Assembly: GCF_009873495.1 (NCBI RefSeq)
Contig: NZ_CP046703.1
Coordinates: forward strand, 558,001 to 622,000
Origin: Nostoc sp. ATCC 53789
GTDB taxonomy: Bacteria; Cyanobacteriota; Cyanobacteriia; Cyanobacteriales; Nostocaceae
Direction of reading: 5' to 3'
DNA length: 64,000 bases
A program made the translations under genes and the position numbers. Under the pieces are notes generated by a model. That model ran no database searches, was not told where the DNA came from, and saw nothing but the letters and a program-made list of their open reading frames with translations. Below, piece by piece: positions 36,800 to 45,179 of the stretch; positions within the stretch are counted from its first letter, which is position 1; the number at the start of each line of letters is the position of its first letter.

Positions 36800-37498
36800 A
36801 TGTCTAAATATTTTCCTCAGCCAAAAACCATCAAAATTAATTCTGATGTAGAGTTAATCGCATTTCAATGTCAAGACACAGTTGTGCAATTAGCTTCTAT
36901 TCCCCCAGGAGCTACTTTTGAATTACATCGACATCCCGAAAGTCAAATTGGAATGCAAATTGCGGGACGTTTGGAATTTAACCTCAACGGGACAAAAGAA
37001 ATTCTCGAACCCTTTGGGCAAGTTTATGTAGCTGGTTCTAATGTTCTTCATGGTTCTAAAAACCCTTTTTCAGAAACAGCATTAGCGTTTGATGTGAAAC
37101 GCATCACAAATTCTGAGGAAGCTGAGGAGGCTATTCTGAAAGTTTCACCAACTCAAGATGAAATTACAGGTTTTGAGTGTCAGTCTGTTGCTGGTTCTTG
37201 GTTTGAGATTGTCATCACCAAAATTCCTCCAAAAGGAATAATCCCAATTCGCCAATTTGGTAATGAAACAATGGGAATAGTTCTTAACGCTCGATTGACG
37301 ATCGCAGTAGAAGAACAACAGCAGAATTTAAAATATGGTAGTGTTTATTATGCTCCTGCTAACGCTCTTTATGGAGGACATAATCCTTCTGATGAAACAG
37401 TATCTGTGATTGAAGTTTTGATTAAACCTCGCTCTAATTTCTCTTTTAAAGATGCTTTTTTAAAGACAGATGTAGTGCGATCGCTAACTACTTCATAA
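36800..37498 (+). CDS. aerE: Bicupin isomerase, BacB/AerE family (Choi biosynthesis)
   Basis: The protein has 232 residues and two cupin barrels. The first carries the metal set seen in BacB: HRHPESQIG (His, His, Gln) near 49-55 and NVLHGSKN (His) near 90. The second barrel (about 120-215) has FGNETMGIVLNARLTIAVEE and NALYGGHNPSDE, with a reduced metal set. BacB and AerE move the double bonds of the prephenate decarboxylation product into conjugation. The length matches BacB. It sits between the AerD-like and the SDR gene with gaps of 9 and 12 bp, so they are probably translated from one mRNA. Confidence 0.9.
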   Translation: MSKYFPQPKTIKINSDVELIAFQCQDTVVQLASIPPGATFELHRHPESQIGMQIAGRLEFNLNGTKEILEPFGQVYVAGSNVLHGSKNPFSETALAFDVKRITNSEEAEEAILKVSPTQDEITGFECQSVAGSWFEIVITKIPPKGIIPIRQFGNETMGIVLNARLTIAVEEQQQNLKYGSVYYAPANALYGGHNPSDETVSVIEVLIKPRSNFSFKDAFLKTDVVRSLTTS

Positions 37499-37510
37499 AG
37501 GATATTTATT

Positions 37511-38305
37511 ATGGATTTAGGATTAACACAGAAAGTAGCTTTAGTGACAGGAGCAAGTGCTGGCATAGGTTATAGCGTTGCCCAAAAGCTGGCGGCAGAA
37601 GGTTGTCAGTTAATAATTTGTGGGAGAAATTCTGAGCGATTAGAACAAGCTTATCAAGGTTTGGTTAGTTCTCAAACAAAGGTTATTCCCATTTGTGCTG
37701 ATGTTCAAAATGCAAGTGATTCTCAAAAATTAGTCCAAGAAGCTCTCAGCCAATTTGGAAAAATTGATATCTTGGTCAATAATTCTGAGGGGGCGACATT
37801 TTCTAATGAAGCTGTAGAAAATCTATCTGATGAAGATTGGTTGTCTGTCTTTGAAGGTAAGTTAATGGGCTATATTCGCATGACGAATTTGGTGCTACCG
37901 ACGATGAAAAATCAGCAATGGGGACGCATTATTAATATTGTTGGGACATCAGGTAAAGAACCTTCTAGTCGTCTTGTTAAATCGGGTGTGGCAAATGCTG
38001 GATTAATCAATTTTACTAAAACTGTTGCTACGCAAGTTGCTAAGTGGAATGTTTTAGTTACCTGTGTTAATCCTGGTTTGATTGATACTCCAAGGCATAG
38101 AGAATATTTAGAAGTATTCGCCCAAGAGGAAGGTCGGACTGTTGATTCCATCATCGAAGGAACGAATAAGATGATTCCTCTTGGTCGTCGCGGTGTTTCT
38201 AGTGAGGTTGCTAATTTGGTTGCTTTTCTAGCGTCAGAATGTGCTAGTTATATTACGGGTGTTACTATTCCAGTTGATGGCGGATTGTCAACTTCTGCTT
38301 TTTAA
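37511..38305 (+). CDS. aerF: SDR oxidoreductase of the Choi set, AerF-like
   Basis: A 264-residue SDR with TGASAGIGYSVAQKL (residues 14-28), the LVNNSEGA motif (near 90), and the C-terminal PLGRRGVSSEVANLVAFLAS and TGVTIPVDGG blocks. By position and family it should reduce or oxidise the dihydro-hydroxyphenylpyruvate intermediate on the way to Choi, as in bacilysin and aeruginosin pathways. The usual catalytic YxxxK is not visible: the segment reads GTSGKEPSSRLVKSGVANAG, with Ser and Asn at the aligned places. This SDR subgroup exists, but its mechanism may differ. There is a 93-bp gap with a repeat fragment before the next synthetase. Confidence 0.75.
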   Translation: MDLGLTQKVALVTGASAGIGYSVAQKLAAEGCQLIICGRNSERLEQAYQGLVSSQTKVIPICADVQNASDSQKLVQEALSQFGKIDILVNNSEGATFSNEAVENLSDEDWLSVFEGKLMGYIRMTNLVLPTMKNQQWGRIINIVGTSGKEPSSRLVKSGVANAGLINFTKTVATQVAKWNVLVTCVNPGLIDTPRHREYLEVFAQEEGRTVDSIIEGTNKMIPLGRRGVSSEVANLVAFLASECASYITGVTIPVDGGLSTSAF

Positions 38306-38398
38306 CAATTACTTTTTTAAACGAACCGCAGAGGCGCAGAGGCCACAGAGAGAAGAAAGAGAGATAAATCACGTAATTAATATTATTTTTAAAAAACA

Positions 38399-41300
38399 AT
38401 GGTAGTTGCACAAAAACAAAGTAAAAATAAAGATATTGAATCTATTTATCCTCTTTCACCTACGCAGGAGGGTATGCTATTTCATACTCTCTATGAGCCG
38501 GAATCGACAATCTATTTTGAGCAGTTTAAATTAACTATTCATGGCAATTTAGATCCAAATATATTTGAACGATCTTGGCAACTTTTGGTAGAGCGACATT
38601 CGGCTTTGCGAACTCTTTTTATTTGGAAGAATCGTAAACAATCTGTTCAGGTGGTGCGTAAAGAAGTGAATTTGCCTTGGTCTAATTTAGACTGGCGGAT
38701 GTTTCCTCAGCAGGAGCAAGAAATACGTCTCAATTCTTTCTTAGATTCAGATAGAAAACAAGGTTTTGAACTTGACAAAGCTCCATTAATGCGCTTTGCT
38801 TTAATTCGGGTGGCCGATGAAACTTATGAGTTTGTCTGGAGTTTTCATCACTTGCTGGTTGATGGCTGGAGTTGGCCGATTATTTTCAAAGAATTGTTTG
38901 CTTTATATGAATCAATTCAGAATGGGCAACAGTTATATTTAGCTCCAAGTCGCCCTTTTCGAGATTACATTAATTGGTTGCAACAGCAAGATTTGGCTGG
39001 GGCAAAGGCGTTCTGGCAACAAAATCTTGAGGGTTTTACTGCACCTACACCTTTGATAGTTGAGCGAACAATCGGACAGAGTTCTCACCAACAGCAAAAT
39101 ATTGATGTGCGATCGCAACATCTATCAGCCGAGACGACAACTACTTTAAAATCTTTTGCCCAACAACATCATTTAACGCTTGCTACCTTGGTACAAGCAG
39201 CTTGGGGGCTGTTACTAAGTCGCTACAGTGGTGAATCTGACGTGGTTTTTGGAACTACTGTATCTGGTCGCCCTGCTAGTTTATCTGGTGTGGAATCGAT
39301 GGTGGGGTTGTTCATTAATACTCTGCCGGCACGAGTAAAAATTTCTGACACAACTGATTTGTTAAGCTGGCTGGGGTTGTTGCAACAAGAGTACATAGAA
39401 CGGGAGCAGTATTCATACACTCCACTGGTAGATATTCAAGGCGTGAGTGAAGTTCCTCGAAATCAACTTTTGTTTGAAAGCCTCGTTGTATTTGAAAATT
39501 ATCCTGTAAATGTAACGTTGCAGCAACTCCCTGGAAACTTGAACATCGGGGAGCTACAAGACAGGGGACAGACTAATTATCCTCTCACACTGCTGGCAAT
39601 TCCTGGCGATGAAATGACGGTGAAAATTTACTACGATCGCGATCGCTTTGATGCAGACATTATCGATCACATGGCTGGTCATTTCCTCACTCTGTTGGAA
39701 GGAATTACCATCAATCCTCATCGCACCCCAGGCGAGTTACCGCTATTAACAAAAGCAGAACAAGATTTACTTTTAGTCGAGTGGAATGCTACCTCACCAG
39801 CGCATCCCATCAATCGTTGCATCCATCAATTATTTGAGGAGCAAGTCAAAAAAACACCCCAAGCTTTGGCGGTGGTATATGAAAACCAACAATTGACTTA
39901 TGAGGAGTTAAATCAGCAAGCCAATAAAATTGCCCACTACTTGCAACGCTTCGGCGTGAAACCAGATGTTCCAGTGGGTATTTGTGTGGAACGATCGCTA
40001 GCAGCTGCGATCGCTATCTTAGGAACTCTTAAGGCTGGGGGAGTTTGCGTTCCCCTCGATCCTACCTATCCCCCAGAGCGTTTAGCGTTTATGCTCAACG
40101 ATTCTCAAACACCAGTCGTCTTAACTCAAACACGTTGGAAGTCATTACTTGATGGCAACTTGGCTCATCGTCTAATTGTGTTAGATGAAGATGGGGACGA
40201 AATCGCCAAAGAATCTGAGAGTAATCTGCAAGTTGAAGTAGCAGGTGATAATTTAGCCTATATCATATATACCTCTGGCTCTACCGGCACTCCTAAAGGC
40301 ACTCTTGTTACCCAGCGATCGCTCACCAATTTAGTAGAACACCATCAGGCAAAAATGGCTACAGGTATTGGTGTGCTTCAGTTTGCCTCCCTTAGTTTTG
40401 ATGTCAGCTATCACGAAATATCCGTGGCGTGGGGCTTCGGAGGGACGCTGTATATCATTCCTGAATGCGATCGCAAAGATTTAGATAAATTAATCCACTT
40501 GCTTGCTAACAACCCCGTTGGTAAAGTTTTTCTGCCAGTTAGCCTTTGGCAGCAATTAGCGGAAATATACGGAGAGCAAGAACATTTATTTCAGAATATT
40601 AGGGAAGCGATCGCTTGTGGCGAACAACTCCAAATTACTCAGCCGATGATTAAGCTGTTTAAGCGTCTGGAAAATTGTACACTCTACAATTTTTATGGCC
40701 CCACGGAAGCAGACTTAGTTACAGCTTATACTTTTAGCCAAAAGCCAGATGAATGGCCGATTTATCCACCCATTGGTAAAGCTGCTGTCAACGTGCAAGT
40801 TTATCTGTTAGACAGTAATCTCCAACCTGTGCCAATTGGCGTTCCTGGGGAACTCTACGTGAGTGGTGATGGTTTGGCTCGTGGCTACCTCAACCGTGCA
40901 GATTTGACTAATCAAAAATTTCTACCCAATCCCTTTGGAAGAGGCAGGGGGGCAGGGGGGCAGGGGAGCAGAGGAGCAGAAATTCTCGCCAGTCCCCAGT
41001 CCCCAATCCCCAATCCCCAGTCCCCAGTCCCCAATCCCCGCCTCTATAAAACTGGCGACTTAGCCCAATATCTACCCGATGGGAATATCGAGTTTTTGGG
41101 ACGGATAGATGATTTAGTAAAAATTCGGGGCTTTCGCGTTGAACTGGGAGAAGTTGAAGCTGTTTTGAGCAAGCATCCCCAGATTAACCAAGCAGTAGCC
41201 AAAGTGCATGGGGAAAGTGCCAGGGAAAAATATTTAGTCGCTTACTTTGTCCCCATTGTGGGAGAGACAATCACAGTCGAACAACTGCGGGCTTTTTTGA

Positions 41301-43348
41301 CTGAGCAACTGCCAGATTATATGATTCCATCAGCTTTTGTCGAAATGGAATCTTTCCCGCTAACCCCTAATGGTAAGGTAAACCGTCGCGCTCTCCCAGA
41401 ACCAACAACCAGCCGACCGGAATTAGGTCAAACTTTTGTTGAACCGCGTACTCCCACCGAAGAAATCTTGGCTGGGATTTGGAGAGATGTTTTAGGGTTA
41501 GAACAAGTTGGCATTTACGATAACTTCTTTGATTTGGGGGGACATTCTTTACTAGCAACTCAGGTTATTGCTTTAACGCGCAAAGCATTTGGGATAGAAT
41601 TACCCCTTTTGAGTTTATTTGAGTCTCCAGCGATCGCACCTTTAGCCCAAAAAATCGCCACAGCTAAAGCGCCAGACAGGCAGGAGTTATCTTTAAAACG
41701 ATTCCCCCCCCAAAACGAACTAATACCAATTTCTTTAACCCAGCTAGAGTTGTGGTTTTTTGACCAATTTTATCCAGGCAATTCCATCTATAATTTACCT
41801 TTGGTCTATCGCATCACAGGTGCGCTCAATGAGAAAGCATTAGAGGAGAGTTTAAGAGAAATTGTCCGGCGACATGAGACATTGCGATCGACTTTTCAGG
41901 TTAAAAATGGCCAAGTTGTTTATGCTGTTGTTAACGATCCTGTCTTTGACTTTTCAGTAATCGATCTTCAGCACCTCCCCGAAACTGAGCGCGAAGCTCA
42001 AGCCACACAACAAGCTGAACAGGAAATTAAGCATCCTTTCGATTTGGCACGGGGCCCTTTATTACGCAGCAAACTTTGGCGTTTGGATGAACAAGAGTAT
42101 CTATTCGTTGCCGTCACCCACCATATTGTTGCTGATGGTTGGTCTTTTAGTGTCCTAACTCAAGAACTGGCAAAAGTTTACGAAGCCTTCTGTGAGGGTA
42201 AGTCGTCACCTCTGACTGAGTTACCGATCAAATATACCGACTTTGCTCAATGGCAGAGGCAGTGGTTACAAGGACAAGTCTTAGAGTCTCAGCTTCAGTT
42301 TTGGAAAAAGCATTTAGGCACTAATCCGCCAATATTGAAGCTACCAACTGATCATCTCCGTCCACCAGCGCGAACCTTTAAAAGCGCAGGCCAACCGATA
42401 ATTCTCTCCCAGAAATTAACCGATGCGCTGAAGGTACTGAGTCAACAGGAAGGCGTAACCCTATTTATGACCTTGTTGGCAGCATTCCAAACATTACTCT
42501 TCTCTTATACAAGACAGGAAGAGATCGTTGTCAGTAGCGCCCTTGCCAATCGCACCAGAGTGGAAACTGAAGGACTGATTGGTTTCTTTGTCAATTTACT
42601 GCCATTTTGTACCAACTTAGGAGGAAACCCCAGCTTTCGGGAACTACTTAGCCGAGTGCGTGAGGTAGCTTTGGGTGTGTACGCTCATCAAGAAATGCCC
42701 CTAATTAAGCTAATAGAAGAACTCCAGCCAGCCAGAGACCCCAGTTACACATTAATCAATCAAGTAATGTTTGTCTTTCAAAATACTCCAGAGGATAATT
42801 TACAATTTGCAAATCTCACTTTGAAGGAGCAGTTTATTGCTAGAGATACAAAAGATACCGCAGAGTTTGATTTAGAGTTAACGCTCGAAGAAACATCAAC
42901 AGGTATTGATGGTTTGCTCGTATACAGAACCGATTTATTTGAAGCTGCCACTATTACCAAGATGGTTGATAATTTCCAGACTTTGCTGGACAAAATAACG
43001 AGCAATTATAACCAACGTTTAACTGAACTTATCTTAATATCTGAACATCCAAGTTTGCCCACCCCAACTATTGGATCTCCAATATCGAAGGATTTTGTTA
43101 CACCTCAAAATTCTATCGAAGAAGTTGTGTTAGCTATCTGGAAGGAAATTTTGGGGATAGAGCAGATTAGCACTCAAGACAACTTTTTTGAACTGGGAGG
43201 ACATTCTGCTCAAACTCTTGAAGTTATATGCAAACTACAGTCAGCTTTGCAAGTAAAACTTCCCTTGTTCAACCTATTTGAGAAACCTACTATAGTTCAG
43301 TTAGCAGAATCTATCCAATCTCAATTAAACAGTCAAAACGCTTTTTAG
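38399..43348 (+). CDS. aerG: AerG-like synthetase, C-A-T-C-T, probable Choi module
   Basis: The protein has 1649 residues. The first condensation domain opens IYPLSPTQEGMLFHTLYEPE (D-donor type) with HHLLVDG near 150. The A domain has YTSGSTGTPKG near 624 and FDVSYHE. The first carrier is FFDLGGHSLLA near 1047. The second condensation domain (ISLTQLELWFFDQF; HHIVADG near 1241) is followed by a last carrier, FFELGGHSAQ near 1600. There is no thioesterase or reductase. The code by motif alignment is DVHFICFLVK, matching no amino acid I know but partly like proline codes (DVQxIAHV), as expected for an imino acid such as Choi. The gene sits next to aerDEF. The terminal C-T without an A domain suggests condensation with a free arginine-derived amine, as proposed for aeruginosins. 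A repeat insertion precedes RLYKTGD. Confidence 0.83.
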   Translation: MVVAQKQSKNKDIESIYPLSPTQEGMLFHTLYEPESTIYFEQFKLTIHGNLDPNIFERSWQLLVERHSALRTLFIWKNRKQSVQVVRKEVNLPWSNLDWRMFPQQEQEIRLNSFLDSDRKQGFELDKAPLMRFALIRVADETYEFVWSFHHLLVDGWSWPIIFKELFALYESIQNGQQLYLAPSRPFRDYINWLQQQDLAGAKAFWQQNLEGFTAPTPLIVERTIGQSSHQQQNIDVRSQHLSAETTTTLKSFAQQHHLTLATLVQAAWGLLLSRYSGESDVVFGTTVSGRPASLSGVESMVGLFINTLPARVKISDTTDLLSWLGLLQQEYIEREQYSYTPLVDIQGVSEVPRNQLLFESLVVFENYPVNVTLQQLPGNLNIGELQDRGQTNYPLTLLAIPGDEMTVKIYYDRDRFDADIIDHMAGHFLTLLEGITINPHRTPGELPLLTKAEQDLLLVEWNATSPAHPINRCIHQLFEEQVKKTPQALAVVYENQQLTYEELNQQANKIAHYLQRFGVKPDVPVGICVERSLAAAIAILGTLKAGGVCVPLDPTYPPERLAFMLNDSQTPVVLTQTRWKSLLDGNLAHRLIVLDEDGDEIAKESESNLQVEVAGDNLAYIIYTSGSTGTPKGTLVTQRSLTNLVEHHQAKMATGIGVLQFASLSFDVSYHEISVAWGFGGTLYIIPECDRKDLDKLIHLLANNPVGKVFLPVSLWQQLAEIYGEQEHLFQNIREAIACGEQLQITQPMIKLFKRLENCTLYNFYGPTEADLVTAYTFSQKPDEWPIYPPIGKAAVNVQVYLLDSNLQPVPIGVPGELYVSGDGLARGYLNRADLTNQKFLPNPFGRGRGAGGQGSRGAEILASPQSPIPNPQSPVPNPRLYKTGDLAQYLPDGNIEFLGRIDDLVKIRGFRVELGEVEAVLSKHPQINQAVAKVHGESAREKYLVAYFVPIVGETITVEQLRAFLTEQLPDYMIPSAFVEMESFPLTPNGKVNRRALPEPTTSRPELGQTFVEPRTPTEEILAGIWRDVLGLEQVGIYDNFFDLGGHSLLATQVIALTRKAFGIELPLLSLFESPAIAPLAQKIATAKAPDRQELSLKRFPPQNELIPISLTQLELWFFDQFYPGNSIYNLPLVYRITGALNEKALEESLREIVRRHETLRSTFQVKNGQVVYAVVNDPVFDFSVIDLQHLPETEREAQATQQAEQEIKHPFDLARGPLLRSKLWRLDEQEYLFVAVTHHIVADGWSFSVLTQELAKVYEAFCEGKSSPLTELPIKYTDFAQWQRQWLQGQVLESQLQFWKKHLGTNPPILKLPTDHLRPPARTFKSAGQPIILSQKLTDALKVLSQQEGVTLFMTLLAAFQTLLFSYTRQEEIVVSSALANRTRVETEGLIGFFVNLLPFCTNLGGNPSFRELLSRVREVALGVYAHQEMPLIKLIEELQPARDPSYTLINQVMFVFQNTPEDNLQFANLTLKEQFIARDTKDTAEFDLELTLEETSTGIDGLLVYRTDLFEAATITKMVDNFQTLLDKITSNYNQRLTELILISEHPSLPTPTIGSPISKDFVTPQNSIEEVVLAIWKEILGIEQISTQDNFFELGGHSAQTLEVICKLQSALQVKLPLFNLFEKPTIVQLAESIQSQLNSQNAF
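40944..41038. repeat. Octamer plus heptamer tandem repeats inside the aerG A domain
   Basis: Four 8-bp units (GCAGGGGG, GCAGGGGG, GCAGGGGA, GCAGAGGA; 40944-40975) are followed by seven 7-bp units (CAGTCCC or CAATCCC; 40990-41038). They are in frame and encode a Gly/Arg then Pro/Ser/Asn-rich loop of about 33 residues before RLYKTGD, the same loop as in AerB. Confidence 0.85.
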
Positions 43349-43382
43349 ACTAGTAGTTTAATAAAATTATAGAGGTGAAGTC

Positions 43383-43961
43383 GTGGTAGAAAAACAGCGT
43401 GGCGTAACAATATGGTTAACTGGTTTGAGTGGTGCTGGCAAAACCACTATCTGCCGATATTTAGATACAAAATTGCGATCGCAGGAATATAAAATTGAAG
43501 TACTTGATGGCGATGTAGTACGCCAAAATTTAAGTAAGGGGCTAACTTTCAGCAAGGAGGATCGAACCGAAAATATTCGGAGAATTGGTTTTGTAGCTCA
43601 CCTGCTAACTAGAAATAATATCATTGTACTGGTTTCGGTTATCTCACCATATCGAGTAATTCGAGAAGAAGTGAAAGCACAGATTGGAGATTTTATTGAA
43701 GTATACGTCAATGCACCACTAGAAGTTTGCGAACAGCGAGATGTTAAAGGTTTGTACAAAAAAGCCAGATTTGGTGAAATCACAAATTTCACTGGAATTG
43801 ATGATTTATACGAAATACCTCTTAAACCTGATGTTGAATGCAAAACTGATCAAGAAAGTATTGCCGAAAGTGCAAATAAAATTTTAAATAAGCTAGAAGA
43901 GTTAGGGTACATCAATCCTCTATTATTGCCACAATTGCACAACAATTACTCGCGGATATAA
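43383..43961 (+). CDS. cysC: Adenylylsulfate (APS) kinase
   Basis: The 192-residue protein phosphorylates APS to PAPS, the sulfate donor. Visible motifs are the Walker A GLSGAGKTT (residues 14-22), the APS-binding LDGDVVRQNLSKGLTFSKED near 38-57, and the lid-type segment KKARFGEITNFTGIDDLYE near 120-138. The GTG start at 43383 has GAGGTGAA upstream. The stop overlaps the start of the next gene (TAATG), so translation is coupled. With the sulfotransferase gene 9 kb downstream, it points to a sulfated peptide. It is probably a cluster-dedicated copy. Confidence 0.92.
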   Translation: MVEKQRGVTIWLTGLSGAGKTTICRYLDTKLRSQEYKIEVLDGDVVRQNLSKGLTFSKEDRTENIRRIGFVAHLLTRNNIIVLVSVISPYRVIREEVKAQIGDFIEVYVNAPLEVCEQRDVKGLYKKARFGEITNFTGIDDLYEIPLKPDVECKTDQESIAESANKILNKLEELGYINPLLLPQLHNNYSRI

Positions 43962-45160
43962 TGAATCGCTCTAATCAAAATACATTTATGATGAAATATC
44001 GTAGATTTGGGCGTACAGAATTGCTAATGCCAGTTTTTTCCTGTGGTGGAATGCGCTACATATATACTGAATATGAGGAACTGACTCAAGAAAAAATTCC
44101 TGATGAAAATCAACAGAATCTAGAAGCCACTATTCGCCATTCTTTAGAAGTTGGCATCAATCACATCGAAACTGCCCGAATGTATGGAACTTCTGAGATG
44201 CAATTAGGAGCGATTTTACCTAAGTTTCCTAGAGAAAAAATTATTGTGCAAACTAAGGTTGCTCCTACATCTGACTCTGAAGACTTCCGCCGTTTGTTTG
44301 AGAAATCTTTGGCTTTATTAAAGTTAGATTACATTGACTTATTAACATTGCATGGCATTAATTATGACCAACAATTTGAAGATAGTATTCGTCCTAATGG
44401 TTGTCTTGATGTAGCGCGACAATTGCAAGCTGAAGGTAAGGTAAAGTTTATTGGCTTTTCTACCCACGCCCCAACGGACTTAATTATCAAAACCATTGAA
44501 ACCAATCAATTTGATTATGTCAATCTCCACTGGTACTACATTAATCAATTTAATTGGCCTGCTATTGAAGCCGCCACACGTCATGACATGGGGGTGTTTA
44601 TCATTAGCCCATCAGATAAAGGTGGTATGCTTTATAAGCCTCCACAAAAGTTATTGGACTTGTGCTATCCACTGAGTCCGATGATGTTTAACGATCTTTT
44701 TTGTTTGAGCCATCCTCAAGTACATACTCTCAGCTTGGGCGCATCTAGACCATCAGATTTTGACGAACACTTGAAGGTTATAGAACTTTTAGACAAAGCA
44801 GATGAAATTTTACCACCAATTTTAAACCGTTTAGAAAAAGCAGCGATCGCCACATTAGGCAAAGACTGGTACTGTAACTGGCATATAGGTTTACCCAGAT
44901 ATCCCCAAACCCCTGGTGAGATTAATATTCCAGTTATTTTGTGGTTGCGAAATTTAGCGATCGCTTTTGATATGTGGGAATATGCCACAAGGCGCTACAA
45001 CCACTTAAATAATGCCGATCCTTGGTTTCCTGGCGTGACAGCAGAACGAGTTAGACAATTCGATCTGGGCGATTGTCTGCGTCATAGTCCCTATGCTGAC
45101 AAAATACCAGCTTTATTAGAAGATGCCCATAGGTTGTTAGCTAAACCTAGTCAAGAATAA
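43961..45160 (+). CDS. Aldo/keto reductase with degenerate Fe-S C-terminal region
   Basis: A 399-residue protein. The (beta/alpha)8 AKR domain (about 10-270) has RRFGRTELLMPVFSCGGMRY, HIETARMYGTSE with the catalytic Tyr, a QTKVAP Lys strand and LLTLHGIN with the His. The C-terminal part resembles the predicted Fe-S aldo/keto reductases, where CxxCxxC...P motifs bind a cluster. Here the region reads DWYCNWHIGLPRYPQTPGE, with only one Cys, so the cluster is probably lost. It likely reduces a carbonyl on the peptide or a precursor, perhaps the arginine-derived tail; this is inference. It overlaps cysC by one base. Confidence 0.8.
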   Translation: MNRSNQNTFMMKYRRFGRTELLMPVFSCGGMRYIYTEYEELTQEKIPDENQQNLEATIRHSLEVGINHIETARMYGTSEMQLGAILPKFPREKIIVQTKVAPTSDSEDFRRLFEKSLALLKLDYIDLLTLHGINYDQQFEDSIRPNGCLDVARQLQAEGKVKFIGFSTHAPTDLIIKTIETNQFDYVNLHWYYINQFNWPAIEAATRHDMGVFIISPSDKGGMLYKPPQKLLDLCYPLSPMMFNDLFCLSHPQVHTLSLGASRPSDFDEHLKVIELLDKADEILPPILNRLEKAAIATLGKDWYCNWHIGLPRYPQTPGEINIPVILWLRNLAIAFDMWEYATRRYNHLNNADPWFPGVTAERVRQFDLGDCLRHSPYADKIPALLEDAHRLLAKPSQE

Positions 45161-45179
45161 ATTGCGGAGTGGTTTCACG

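Noticed and set aside
40990..41038. Possible frameshift or sequencing artefact in aerG because of the repeats
   Set aside because: The frame continues cleanly from NPF through the repeats into RLYKTGD, and homologous domains follow intact.
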